Source of the DNA: Calothrix sp. NIES-3974
GTDB taxonomy: Bacteria > Cyanobacteriota > Cyanobacteriia > Cyanobacteriales > Nostocaceae
DNA length: 64,000 bases
Assembly (NCBI RefSeq): GCF_002368395.1
Contig: NZ_AP018254.1
Span: 5,642,001-5,706,000 of the forward strand
Reading direction: 5' to 3'
Numbering within the stretch: position 1 is the first letter of the stretch; each line of letters begins with the position of its first letter. This document shows, piece after piece, positions 7,935 to 16,639 of the stretch. Both the position numbers and the translations under genes were made by a program. The notes beneath the pieces are model-generated. The model had not been told where the DNA came from. It did not search any database and saw only the letters and a list, made by a program, of their open reading frames with translations.

Positions 7935-8913
7935 GGTTGAATAATTTGTAATAGCCTGCGGCAACGCTTCGCGTACGTAGTTCGTAATTTGTAATAGCCT
8001 GCGGCAACGCTTCGCGTACGTAGTTCGTAATTCGTAGTTCGTAATAGCCTGCGGTAAAGCTTTGCTTGCGTAATTATAATTTCGGGGATTCCATATTTTA
8101 TTACTTGTTTGCAGTTGCGCAAATAACTCCAGGTAAGTCGATGTTCCAATGTCCCAATACGTTTCAGTTAAAGATAACTGTAGGTCGGGTTGAGGCTCTG
8201 CTTAGACTGTTGATTTTGTTGAAATTTACCCATAAGTTCACACAGTTTTTGTGATTATCTCGTTCCTATGCTCCGCGTGGGGACGCATTCCACGAGGGCT
8301 ACTTACTGCCTCAAATCAGGAAGCAGAGCTTCCCTATATGTATCAACAGCCGGAGTATTAGAAAAAGTTTGTTTTCACGGTTTGTGCATGAATTTGCGAC
8401 CCCAAAAAAGACCTAACCTACCCAATAATCAGGCTTTGAAGTCTAACTTAACTGTATTGAGGTATGTCCGAAGCGAGTAGAATGCAGTTAAAGGAAGCAA
8501 TGATACTGTCTTCATTCACGAGATATGAGACTCTTTTGATTTCACCTAGTACTCCATGTCATTAATTTTGATGAGTCAAGAAAGGCACTTAATAGCGCTT
8601 TAACGCCTTTATTTTCAAGCTTTTTCTATCCAGTGACACAGACCACTAGGAAAATGGGGGTTTCTCAGTATCTTTTGCATAGTTCTCTGTTTTCTTTTTA
8701 AGAGAGTTATTGGTTTTTAAAAACCTAAACCTATCCAGTTTGAGAACTGTAGTTCTTTGTCGTGATTATGAAATTACTACTTTGCGACCCTACGGTCGAA
8801 CCGCTACGGGAAGAAGTGCAATGACAAAAACTCTAATTTTGATGATGGAGGAGTGACAGTTCCTATTCCCTATTCCCCTGGAGACGACCCGTTGGGTTGT
8901 CTCTACTCCCGAC
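7935..8913. other. Long spacer between hen1 and pnkp
   Basis: About 980 bp with no supported gene. Nearest pnkp are three tandem copies of a repeat (7948-8070). At about 8255-8335 lies a second dispersed type, with arms CGTTCC...CACGAGGG and GGAAGCAGAGCTTCC. The middle (8480-8760) is AT-rich single-copy DNA; a near-palindrome GGTTTTTAAAAACC lies at 8713-8726. At 8881-8906, just past the hen1 stop codon, is an imperfect copy of the GAGACGACCC palindrome. Because the two genes are normally adjacent, this spacer may be an insertion. Confidence 0.6.
7948..8070. repeat. Three tandem copies of a GTAATAGCCTGCGG repeat
   Basis: Units start at 7948, 7991 and 8041 (43 and 50 bp long). Each begins GTAATAGCCTGCGGYAA; the first two continue CGCTTCGCGTACGTAGTTCGTAATT and the third is diverged (AGCTTTGCTTGCG). 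Relatives occur on the minus strand at 52075-52160 and around 26950-27020, all with GCAACGCTTCGC or GCTTGCTTCCCGC and flanking AATTACGAATTACG stretches. The array overlaps the alternative pnkp start codon and may influence pnkp translation. Confidence 0.75.
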
Positions 8914-10308
8914 TCACTTTCCAGTCAAATGGTGAAAAATCGCCATTTGGGTGGGTGAACCTACCTGAATACCAGTTTCTCCAATCCCGGTTAAATTCAC
9001 ATTATAACCATATTTACTCGCTAATTTATTTGCCCAAGATTGAAATTCTGAACGTGTCCATTCAAACCGATGGTCGGGATGGCGAAATTTTCCTGTAGCG
9101 AGACGTTCAAACTTGACATTGTATTCAATATTGGGAGTAGTCACAATTACACAACTTGGCTGGACAAATCCGAAAATAATTTTTTCTAAAGTGGTTAAAC
9201 GGGGTAAATCTAAATGTTCAATCACTTCTATTAGGGTGACTGCGTCGTATCCTTTGAATCGAGCGTCTTGATAGGTTAAAGACCCTTGGAATATACTAAT
9301 TTTTTCCCATTGCTGACGCGGTAAATGGAGTTTTTCTATCCTTTCTTGAGCTATGGTGAGAGCGCGATAGGACACATCCATACCAGTAACTTTGGCAAAA
9401 AAAGTATCCCTAATCAAATACCTTAATAAAGTCCCCTCACCGCAACCTAAATCAATCACCTTTTGACAGCCATATTGTTTGAGTGCATCCACCACAGCTA
9501 ACATCCGTTGTTTATTTAAACTCAACGGTTTTTCCACAGCTGCTTCCACTTCTGCTGCTTCCGCTTCCATCCCATCCGGATCGGGTTGATCTACCTCTGC
9601 TAATTGAGCTAAAGCTTGACGGGTTAAACTTCCTTTGCGTTTGAGGTAGCGTCGGGTAATTTCTGCTTTTGCGGGATGGGTGCTTAACCAACCTTCTCCA
9701 TGATGTAATAACTTAGTAATTTCGTCTTCTCCCACCCAATAGTGCTTATCATCATCCAAAACCGGAATCAACACATAAAGATGGCTGAGTAAATCGACTA
9801 AAGGTAAAGTATGCCTTAACTCTACAGAATAGTAGCGACTATTTCCCCACTCTGGGAATTTTTCATCTAACTGATGATTTTCGATGGCGATCGCATACCC
9901 TAAGGGTAAAAATAATTCCTGAAAAAATTTTTCCCCACCGCGACAAGGAATCACACTCAATTTTGCCACCAAGGGTATGGATGCTTGCACCAGTTCTGGA
10001 CGGTCTTTACAGCGTCCTCCCAAAGCTGTACCAAACACCTGGGACATGGCTACACTGAGGAAGGAGGAGGCTACGTAGGGTCGATCATTGACATACTGTT
10101 CTAAATTTGTACTACGTCCCCGTACTAGTTTAATCGGATCTATATCCAGTAACAATGCTGCGGTACAATATTCCATGCTAGCTTCTGGATAAAATACATG
10201 GGCTGTACCAAAAGCTAGGGGAAATGACTGACATTTATCCGGGTGTTTATGGAGAAGATAACCCAGGTCAGTCGCTGGTTGATGAGTTGTCGATATTGTC
10301 AATAACAT
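8914..10308 (-). CDS. hen1: 3'-terminal RNA ribose 2'-O-methyltransferase Hen1
   Basis: A 464-residue bacterial Hen1. The N-terminal half (residues 1-240, MLLTISTTHQPATDLGYLL...) matches the bacterial Hen1 N-terminal domain; an acidic linker (about 250-275) leads to the SAM-dependent methyltransferase. VIDLGCGEG is the SAM-binding loop, and E361-V-I-E364-H365 is the metal-binding ExxEH motif, followed by TTPNIEYN and DHRFEW, both typical. Family knowledge: it 2'-O-methylates the 3' end of the cleaved tRNA before Pnkp seals it, so that the same ribotoxin cannot cut the site again. It is upstream of pnkp on the same strand, with a repeat-filled gap between. Confidence 0.94.
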   Translation of the reverse strand: MLLTISTTHQPATDLGYLLHKHPDKCQSFPLAFGTAHVFYPEASMEYCTAALLLDIDPIKLVRGRSTNLEQYVNDRPYVASSFLSVAMSQVFGTALGGRCKDRPELVQASIPLVAKLSVIPCRGGEKFFQELFLPLGYAIAIENHQLDEKFPEWGNSRYYSVELRHTLPLVDLLSHLYVLIPVLDDDKHYWVGEDEITKLLHHGEGWLSTHPAKAEITRRYLKRKGSLTRQALAQLAEVDQPDPDGMEAEAAEVEAAVEKPLSLNKQRMLAVVDALKQYGCQKVIDLGCGEGTLLRYLIRDTFFAKVTGMDVSYRALTIAQERIEKLHLPRQQWEKISIFQGSLTYQDARFKGYDAVTLIEVIEHLDLPRLTTLEKIIFGFVQPSCVIVTTPNIEYNVKFERLATGKFRHPDHRFEWTRSEFQSWANKLASKYGYNVNLTGIGETGIQVGSPTQMAIFHHLTGK

Positions 10309-10536
10309 GAACCTTCAAAACAGTTCTTGATCAATTTTGTTAATTACTCCTTCAGTTGTAACCTTTGCTTTTACGGATTGGTTGGGAGAAAAAACCCGAT
10401 ATATTGGGTCTCTACAATAAATTTTCTGATCCGAACCTTATTACCCCAATTCCCATACTTCCGACTTGGCAACTTCTTGGCGATGGGTGCAGTCATAGCT
10501 GTATCATGCTGTTGAGAAGTTTTTGAGTAGGTTTTA

Positions 10537-11769
10537 ATGATACAAATATTTCGTGGGTGGTGGGGGTTTTATCGTCGTTATCAACGTGGTTGGTTTGCTG
10601 GTTTGATGGCTGTGACGATGGCTTTTGTGGTGTGGTCTCCGGCTTTTTCCCGGACTCCTCCTGTGGATGTAAATACGGAGTTGCGGGGGGTGTGGTTAAC
10701 GAATGTGGATAGTAATGTATTATTTGAGACACAACGTTTGGATAATGCTCTGGAACGGTTGCAGGATTTGCATTTTAATATTGTCTACCCGACTGTGTGG
10801 AATTGGGGATGGACTCTGTATCCGAGTCAGATAGCGAAAAATGTGATTGGTCGGGAGGTTGATCCGGAACCGGGTTTGCAGGGACGGGATATGTTGCAGG
10901 AAGCGATCGCAGGTGGACATAAGCGGGGTTTAAAGGTGATTCCCTGGTTTGAATTTGGGTTTATGGCTCCTGCGGATTCGGAATTGGCAAAACGTCGTCC
11001 CCAGTGGTTAACCAGTCGTCGGGATGGGACGAAAATTTGGAAGGAGGGTATCCATGACCGGGTATGGTTAAATCCCTTTCGTCCTGATGTGCAAAAGTTT
11101 ATTCAGGATTTAATCGTGGAAATCGTCAGTAAGTACGATGTGGATGGTATCCAGTTTGACGACCACTTTGGTTTACCAGCAGAATTGGGTTACGACCCCT
11201 ACACGGTGAGGTTGTATAAGCTGGAACACCGGGGTAAGGAACCACCGAAAAATCCTCAAGATCAGGAATGGTTGCGGTGGAGAGCGAATAAAATTACCCA
11301 ATTTATGCGTCAGGTGTTTTTTGCCATCAAAGCAGCGAAGAAGGATTGTATTGTGTCGGTTGCACCAAATCCCCAAAGATTTTCCTACGATTATTATTTA
11401 GCTGATTGGCAACGTTGGGAGCGGATGGGGTTAATCGAAGACTTGGTGTTGCAGATTTACCGTGATGATATGAAGGTCTTTACCAGCGAACTTGATCGTC
11501 CAGAGGTAAAAGCTGCACGTAAGCATATACCCGTCAGTATTGGGATTATTACTGGATTAAAAGCTAAATTTGTGCCGATGGAGCGGGTCGCACAACAAGT
11601 TAAAGAAACACGCGATCGCAAGTTTGCCGGGGTGTCGTTTTTCTTCTATGAAACCCTCTGGAATTTAGTCCAGGAACCACCACAAACCCGCGTCAGCAGG
11701 CTGAAAAACATTTTTCCTACTCCTACCCAATATCCTAACCTTTTAGCTGGTTGGAAGCCCCGTTCGTGA
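10537..11769 (+). CDS. Family 10-like glycosyl hydrolase (GHL10/DUF187), exported
   Basis: A 410-residue protein. The N-terminus is basic, then hydrophobic (GWFAGLMAVTMAFVVWSPAFS, residues 18-38), so a signal peptide or anchor is likely. The rest is a TIM-barrel-like GHL10 domain: ELRGVWLTNVDSNVLF at its start, FNIVYPTVWNWG, then VDGIQFDDHFGLP, with acidic residues where the family has its presumed catalytic ones. Members are common in cyanobacteria and are thought to act on cell-envelope glycans; the substrate is unknown. It is divergent from hen1, separated by 228 bp with no clear elements. Confidence 0.82.
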   Translation: MIQIFRGWWGFYRRYQRGWFAGLMAVTMAFVVWSPAFSRTPPVDVNTELRGVWLTNVDSNVLFETQRLDNALERLQDLHFNIVYPTVWNWGWTLYPSQIAKNVIGREVDPEPGLQGRDMLQEAIAGGHKRGLKVIPWFEFGFMAPADSELAKRRPQWLTSRRDGTKIWKEGIHDRVWLNPFRPDVQKFIQDLIVEIVSKYDVDGIQFDDHFGLPAELGYDPYTVRLYKLEHRGKEPPKNPQDQEWLRWRANKITQFMRQVFFAIKAAKKDCIVSVAPNPQRFSYDYYLADWQRWERMGLIEDLVLQIYRDDMKVFTSELDRPEVKAARKHIPVSIGIITGLKAKFVPMERVAQQVKETRDRKFAGVSFFFYETLWNLVQEPPQTRVSRLKNIFPTPTQYPNLLAGWKPRS

Positions 11770-11815
11770 GGGGTAAGGGGAGTTGGGGTTGGTCAGAAAT
11801 TTACCTCCTGTCTCC

Positions 11816-12139
11816 TCAACCCACCGAACTACCCAACCAACCCAAATAATCATCTGACCCAGCAACAATGGGTAAAGCGATGATTTCTGGAACTTCATAG
11901 GAATGTAATTCCTTCACCTTGGCGGTGAGTTGGTCAAATTTTTGCAGGTCAGTCTTTATCAGGAGTTGCCATTCCCGCTCCTGTTGGACTTGACCTTGCC
12001 AAGTATAAATAGAACGAATTGGAAACAAATTAACACAGGCAGCAAGCCCCGATTCCACGAGAGCAGAAGCAATCGCCTCCGCCTCGCTTTCGGAACTTGT
12101 GGTTACTAAGGCTACTCCGTATTGGTGTGACTGAGCCAT
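11816..12139 (-). CDS. cutA: CutA1 divalent-ion tolerance protein
   Basis: A 107-residue trimeric PII-like fold protein. Seen: ALVTTSSESEAEAIASALVESGLAAC near the N-terminus, IYTWQGQVQQEREWQLLIKT in the middle and ELHSYEVPEIIALPI near the C-terminus, all CutA signatures. Length is normal (100-115). Historically linked to copper tolerance in E. coli; the real role in cyanobacteria is unclear. It converges with the GHL10 gene and follows an HTH/membrane-protein operon on the same strand at 57 bp. Confidence 0.93.
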   Translation of the reverse strand: MAQSHQYGVALVTTSSESEAEAIASALVESGLAACVNLFPIRSIYTWQGQVQQEREWQLLIKTDLQKFDQLTAKVKELHSYEVPEIIALPIVAGSDDYLGWLGSSVG

Positions 12140-12195
12140 AACACATTATCGTTGGTATTGTTGGTGATTGGTTACAGTGTAAATAATCAACAACA

Positions 12196-13221
12196 TTATT
12201 GGACAGACAAGGAGTATATCTGTCCGTCGATTAACAGACGGGTAATCCCCTTGGCTTGCAAATGATAACGTGCTTTATGGAGCATTCGACTATCGGGAAC
12301 CTTGATGACGCGATCGCGTTTACTGGAAAATCGTTTGGCAACACGGTGGTTATCAAAGACGGGGAGGGTGCGCTGCTGAATTTCCGGGTTGGGAATTTGA
12401 CCCAGGTCGCCAAAATCCCGCAAGGGTCGGGTAATTAATTCCGCAGCACGGTCAATGACTAAATAGCAAGTCCGGGGTAAATTGGCAGCAGAAAGTGGCA
12501 ATACCCGCACCGAACTATCTCCTCCCCGACGCGTAACCAGGGGTTTTGGTGGTTCCCAAACATCCTCATCGTCTAAATCTTCCTCATCATCCAAATCCTC
12601 ATCCAGGTCGTCGAGGTCGTCCATCTCATCGCCGAGGACTAAACCATCATCCCCAAACATCTCGGCTAAGGAAATATTCTCCTGTTGAATATCCTTCACC
12701 AAGGGACTGACAATTGGTTCTAAATCGACGATGCGTTTTGGTTCAGGTGGTAACAATTCTAACTGCTCGGCAATTAGTTCTTGCTCCTGTTGTGCTTCGA
12801 GTAAATCGTCGGCGACGGAATGACGATGACGAGTTACTGGGGTCGGTTTGGATTTAGTGACAGGTTTGGGTTTTGATTTGGGTTTGGTAATTTCCCCTTC
12901 TCCCCAATCAGGTTCTGTCACATTTTCTACCTTGGTGGTTGACACCGAGGTAATCGGTTGACCGTCTGCGTCTGGAGTAAACACTGGCAAATTGCTATAG
13001 CTAACTTGCGCACGTCCTTCAGGGGTCCGTGCAGCACGTTTGAGGGAAACGAGATATTCATACTCTTCCTCCGCTAACGTGCTTTTGAGCAAGCGGCTAA
13101 TCGTCGAGTTGCTAACCTCGTACTTTTGAGCCAATGTCGAAGTTGTTTCCATCGTTTCGCGGTACAACTTGAGGATTTCTTTTTTATCTACTTCGGTTAG
13201 TTTTCTCACGGTAGACACCAC
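12196..13221 (-). CDS. Cyanobacterial helix-turn-helix protein with acidic linker, function unknown
   Basis: A 341-residue protein. Residues about 8-50 (LTEVDKKEILKLYRETMETTSTLAQKYEVSNSTISRLLKS) look like a transposase- or Trp-repressor-like HTH. The middle is low complexity: a Lys/Pro-rich stretch (about 110-135), then a very acidic run of Asp/Leu/Glu (about 195-220). The C-terminal ~95 residues (from TCYLVIDRAAELITRPLRDFGDLGQ) look folded and end in GITRLLIDGQIYSL. Homologs are sometimes labelled transposase because of the HTH, but there is no DDE catalytic domain, and the layout suggests a DNA-binding or nucleoid-type protein. It starts 10 bp after the end of the membrane-protein gene, so the two are probably co-transcribed. 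Confidence 0.6.
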   Translation of the reverse strand: MVSTVRKLTEVDKKEILKLYRETMETTSTLAQKYEVSNSTISRLLKSTLAEEEYEYLVSLKRAARTPEGRAQVSYSNLPVFTPDADGQPITSVSTTKVENVTEPDWGEGEITKPKSKPKPVTKSKPTPVTRHRHSVADDLLEAQQEQELIAEQLELLPPEPKRIVDLEPIVSPLVKDIQQENISLAEMFGDDGLVLGDEMDDLDDLDEDLDDEEDLDDEDVWEPPKPLVTRRGGDSSVRVLPLSAANLPRTCYLVIDRAAELITRPLRDFGDLGQIPNPEIQQRTLPVFDNHRVAKRFSSKRDRVIKVPDSRMLHKARYHLQAKGITRLLIDGQIYSLSVQ

Positions 13222-13231
13222 ATCGATGGAT

Positions 13232-14113
13232 TTATGTGCGTTTGCGTCCGCGAGTCAGATGACGCGAACGACTTAAAGAAGCATCGTATTCTAAAACAGC
13301 ACCCATGCCGAATAACACTCCGCTTAACACCCAAAACACTTCTAGTATCTCTCCACTTTGGTAGTTCTTAATCCATGTTGTGGCATATTTTTGCCACATA
13401 TCTGCAATGTAGAGCGAAAATGCCGCAAATGCAATCATTCGCCATGATAACGAGATGCGTCCACCCCAAAATGCTAACAGCAGACTTGTTGCAATAATTA
13501 ATAAGAATACATCAGAAACAATATAGAACCAATTGAGTAAGGGTGCTATATCTTGTGCCCAAGGTTCAACTTGATTTTCAACTCCTGGTGGTTGATTGGA
13601 AATCAGCCATGCTAAAGCGCTGGCAAATGCACCAATTGCCACTACAACAATCCATTGCCAAGCTTCTAAATTGATGCGTCGCGATGCTACTGCTGTAATC
13701 ATACTAGCACCAACGAATATATAGGTGATGACGAAGAAGATATCGCCAATCGATGGAAAGGGCTCCTGTTTCAAAACTAACTCAGTGTACCCAAAAAATA
13801 TCCCACCAACACAATAGGATAACATGCCGATACCCATTGCCAACCAAATATTTCGTCCACTGATGATTTGCCGACTACGCCAATTCCGTAAACACAAAAT
13901 ACCCGCACCGAGATAGGCGATCGCTTCAAAAATATTTGTCCCCAAAATGTACCAAGCTGGACGGATTAATTCCCCATTCTCGTCTGGAACTGGGGCACTG
14001 AATAACAAAAAATACAAAACTGATAATACACCCCAAGCGATACTCGCAAGGATAATATTTTGGGTTGAAAATAGTTGTTTAGTACGCTCTACTTGGTTAT
14101 AAGTGCTACTCAT
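13232..14113 (-). CDS. Multipass membrane protein, function unknown
   Basis: A 293-residue integral membrane protein with about eight predicted helices (roughly residues 20-40, 53-75, 88-108, 122-142, 152-172, 190-214, 222-240 and 257-275). The pattern GDIFFVITYIF in helix 4 recalls membrane sensor modules found at the N-terminus of cyanobacterial signalling proteins, but no catalytic domain follows. The C-terminus is short and basic (SRSRHLTRGRKRT). It is the first gene of a tight two-gene unit with the HTH protein. I do not recognise a named family. Confidence 0.6.
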   Translation of the reverse strand: MSSTYNQVERTKQLFSTQNIILASIAWGVLSVLYFLLFSAPVPDENGELIRPAWYILGTNIFEAIAYLGAGILCLRNWRSRQIISGRNIWLAMGIGMLSYCVGGIFFGYTELVLKQEPFPSIGDIFFVITYIFVGASMITAVASRRINLEAWQWIVVVAIGAFASALAWLISNQPPGVENQVEPWAQDIAPLLNWFYIVSDVFLLIIATSLLLAFWGGRISLSWRMIAFAAFSLYIADMWQKYATTWIKNYQSGEILEVFWVLSGVLFGMGAVLEYDASLSRSRHLTRGRKRT

Positions 14114-14266
14114 AAATATCTCCCACTGCGTAAATACCCTCTAGCAGTGTTGTAGCCTATCTCCATCTAAACCGCACGCTTTTAGTAAAAAAATACACTT
14201 TGTGAGGAGACAGGAGATCAAGTTCTGGCTAATTTCCAATCCCCAACTCCCTACTCCCAATTTGCC

Positions 14267-14926
14267 CTAACTCCAAATTTGACTTAAGGGGGATTGATTG
14301 AGCCAGCTAATGAAAACAGAGCGATCGCCTTCTGCCATTTCAACTAATCTATCAACGACCGGACTAGCAAAACTGGTATTACCAAAATAAATTTTACCCA
14401 GACGATGAAGTTCGCTCAAAAAGGAAATCACATGCTCCTGATTCCAGCGAGGTAGTTGATTCCCCTGGAGAGGATTCACATTCAGTAAATACCGAATAGC
14501 ATCTGGTGTCGAAGTTTGTGGATACTGTTTTTGCCGACAAGTCTCCACCATATCTTTTTCAAACATCGCCGCTTGCCGTACACCTAAAAACTCCTCTATA
14601 TCCAAATACACGGATTGTAGCAGCATAATAGCAGCTTGAATCAGCAGGACAGGGCTAGTCTCTTGGTTGTCTTCAGACTCGGAATTATCCAGACGAATTT
14701 TCCCCCAAACACTAAATCTTTCAGCTTCTTCAAGCAAAACACAGGCTTTTCCGCGATTATCAGTTAAATCTCGCCATAAAGCCTTGGCTTCCTCCTCCTG
14801 GCTGGCTTTAAATACACTAATTAACCGAAAGGTTTGCCCCTGATAATGGAGAACTGGCACCTGTTGCTCGCGCTTCGGGTGAAGAATCGAAGATATTTCT
14901 ACATCTTGTCGCTTGAGAATGAACAT
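14267..14926 (-). CDS. Conserved-looking hypothetical protein
   Basis: A 219-residue soluble protein from the ATG at 14926 (MFILKRQDVEISS); AGGAG occurs 14 bp upstream. An alternative ATG at 14965 adds 13 residues (MVNFDAPGVVAVV) that lack a ribosome binding site. The first 90 residues look like a beta-rich domain (VPVLHYQGQTFRLISVF), the rest mostly helical with SPVLLIQAAIMLLQSVYLDIEEFLGVRQA. No catalytic motif, membrane segment or named domain is recognised. Divergent from tRNA-Arg. Confidence 0.55.
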   Translation of the reverse strand: MFILKRQDVEISSILHPKREQQVPVLHYQGQTFRLISVFKASQEEEAKALWRDLTDNRGKACVLLEEAERFSVWGKIRLDNSESEDNQETSPVLLIQAAIMLLQSVYLDIEEFLGVRQAAMFEKDMVETCRQKQYPQTSTPDAIRYLLNVNPLQGNQLPRWNQEHVISFLSELHRLGKIYFGNTSFASPVVDRLVEMAEGDRSVFISWLNQSPLSQIWS

Positions 14927-14965
14927 GACAACTGCAACCACTCCTGGAGCATCAAAATTTACCAT

Positions 14966-15254
14966 CTGGCGTTTCCGTTATCAGGGATAACATCTCAGCA
15001 TGGATTTACACTAACGGTAGCATATTCGCCACACCAACCCGTTGACAACACAATATAACTGAATTAGGATACGTTCGTCATCGGATTTTGGATTTTAGAT
15101 TTTGGATTTTGGATTAGTAGTTGTGAAATTTGCAACAAGACTAACGCAGTTAGAATATTTACCAGTGTAAGGTTTGTAGATTTATTTGCCCAAGTAATTG
15201 CATTTTTCCAAAGGCACAGATACAATATCTGAACGTAAAACAACCACCCTATTT
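14966..15254. other. Intergenic region with AAAATCC-type heptamer tract
   Basis: At 15083-15115 lies a tract of near-perfect TTTTGGA/TTTTAGA heptamers, the short tandem repeat type common in filamentous cyanobacteria. The rest, up to tRNA-Arg, is AT-rich and holds nothing I can name. Confidence 0.6.
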
Positions 15255-15328
15255 GGGCGCGTAGCTCAGCTGGATAGAGCAATTGCCTTCTAAGCAATTG
15301 GTCGCAGGTTCGAGTCCTGCCGCGCTCG
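15255..15328 (+). tRNA. trnR: tRNA-Arg (anticodon TCT)
   Basis: A full cloverleaf can be drawn. The acceptor stem GGGCGCG (15255-15261) pairs with CGCGCTC (15321-15327) with one G-T wobble. The D arm is GCTCAGCTGGATAGAGC, the anticodon stem GC...GC encloses loop CTTCTAA with anticodon TCT at 15289-15291, and the T arm GCAGG/CCTGC encloses TTCGAGT. Discriminator G at 15328. CCA is not encoded. It reads AGA codons. Confidence 0.95.
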
Positions 15329-15512
15329 TTACATTCATAATCATTAATAATCCTTTGATAGCAGTCCTAAGTGAGTTGCAAAATCTTAAATGTAGGGTTG
15401 TTAACAGTTGACAGTAAACCTGTGAATTATGTATCAAAACGGTGGTTTCTGTTGCCTTGGGGGGAAATATACTACCGAAAGCAGCAATTAGAATCACCGG
15501 AAGGAGCGAATC

Positions 15513-15917
15513 ATGGTGCGGTTAATGATGTGTGTGGTGTTAGGCTTGATTTTAAGCGCTTGTACAGTCAGTGCGCTTGCTCCACCGAGGGGATTAATTG
15601 AAAAAGCCGTAGTTTGGCAATTTCAACAGACCCAAACCCAACTAGAACAACAATTGGGTTTAGATATCAAAAATGTGGATATTAAAAATATTGCGATCGC
15701 CCAACAGCATCCTTTGAGTATTGAAAATTTGCCTGCATTCCGTATTCAGGGAAGCTATGATGTTATTCTGAAGTTACCAAAACGTCAACTTTCCCAACCC
15801 CATAGGGATTTTGATGTGTATATGCAGTTACAACGGGAAGGCAAAACTTGGCGAGTTCTCCAACCGAATCCCAATGACTCAAATCCTTCTAGTTGGCAAA
15901 GTTTTATGATTGAGTAG
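15513..15917 (+). CDS. Small predicted lipoprotein, function unknown
   Basis: A 134-residue protein with a lipoprotein signal (MVRLMMCVVLGLILSAC); the lipobox LSAC puts the acylated Cys at residue 17. The mature part has a helical segment (EKAVVWQFQQTQTQLEQQLG) and a beta-rich end (FRIQGSYDVILKLPKRQL, VYMQLQREGKTWRVLQP). It starts with GGAGCGAATC just upstream, a good ribosome binding site. No named family recognised. The tandem repeat begins 2 bp before the end of this gene (its stop codon TAG is part of the first unit). Confidence 0.65.
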   Translation: MVRLMMCVVLGLILSACTVSALAPPRGLIEKAVVWQFQQTQTQLEQQLGLDIKNVDIKNIAIAQQHPLSIENLPAFRIQGSYDVILKLPKRQLSQPHRDFDVYMQLQREGKTWRVLQPNPNDSNPSSWQSFMIE

Positions 15918-16023
15918 AGACAATCCGACAGAATTAATTCCTAGAGACGACCCGACGCAATTAATTCCTAGAGACGACCCGACGCAATTAATTCCTAGAG
16001 ACGACCCGACGGGTCGTCTCTAC
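15915..16023. repeat. 27-bp tandem repeat ending in a full palindrome
   Basis: Three head-to-tail 27-bp units (15915-15941, 15942-15968, 15969-15995), each TAGAGACGACCCGACG-like followed by CAATTAATTCC, run into a complete palindrome TAGAGACGACCCGACGGG...CTAC at 15996-16023. Units 2 and 3 are identical; unit 1 has changes. The palindrome is the same family seen alone at 42062, 47024, 62069 and 63135. It overlaps the stop codon of the lipoprotein gene and could act as its terminator. Confidence 0.85.
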
Positions 16024-16088
16024 TAAAATCCAAAATCCAACGGTAAAATGCAGAATGCAATTTATATTGGTAATTTTCCAATAGTTTT

Positions 16089-16445
16089 ATGGACTGCATT
16101 TACGTTCAGGGAATTCGCGCTTACGGATACACTGGTTACTTACCGGAAGAACAGGTGTTAGGACAATGGTTTGAGGTGGATGTACGTTTATGGTTGGATG
16201 TGTCGAAGGCTGGTGAAAGTGACGCGATAGAGGATACCCTTGATTATCGTAGTGTGATTTATCTCGTTAAGGAAATCATCAAAACTTCCAAATTTGCCTT
16301 GATTGAAAAATTAATTACCGTGATTGCGGATACAATTTTACAAAAATGCGATCGCGTGACTCAGGTACATGTGGTACTAACTAAACCTGCTGCTCCCATT
16401 CCCGATTTTGAAGGTAAAATCAGTTTGGAAGTCACTAGACCGTAA
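16089..16445 (+). CDS. folB: Dihydroneopterin aldolase
   Basis: A 118-residue FolB. It splits 7,8-dihydroneopterin into 6-hydroxymethyl-dihydropterin and glycolaldehyde in folate synthesis. Seen: DCIYVQGIRAYGYTGYLPEEQVLGQWFEVD at the N-terminus, with the substrate-binding Glu in PEEQ, DTLDYRSVI in the middle, and the catalytic-lysine region VVLTKPAAPIPDF near the C-terminus. Length is typical of the family (about 120). The palindromic repeat array upstream separates it from the lipoprotein gene. Confidence 0.92.
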   Translation: MDCIYVQGIRAYGYTGYLPEEQVLGQWFEVDVRLWLDVSKAGESDAIEDTLDYRSVIYLVKEIIKTSKFALIEKLITVIADTILQKCDRVTQVHVVLTKPAAPIPDFEGKISLEVTRP

Positions 16446-16639
16446 TTTCATCTAGATGAGGGAGTAGAGACGACCCGTTGGGTACAAGGAGTAGGGATTA
16501 GCACAAATATGTTAATTACACCAGAACCGTAGACGTGCATAGTATGGCTTCTTTTTTTCTCCCTCATCAAAATTAATTTGGTGGAATACTACAATATTCC
16601 TAACCCCTACAGACGCGACATGTCGTGTCTCTCCCTTCC
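16446..16639. other. Intergenic region with two palindromic repeat remnants
   Basis: Half of a GAGACGACCC palindrome lies at 16464-16485 and a GACGCGACATGTCGTGTC palindrome at 16608-16633. The second one contains an in-frame GTG (16625) of the following gene, so the repeat could have supplied an alternative start. Confidence 0.55.

Noticed and set aside
8268-8480. 70-codon open frame in the hen1-pnkp spacer
   Set aside because: It begins in a dispersed repeat and has no family resemblance.
12196-13221. Transposase annotation for the HTH gene
   Set aside because: Only the HTH is transposase-like; there is no DDE/RNase H domain, and no terminal repeats flank it.
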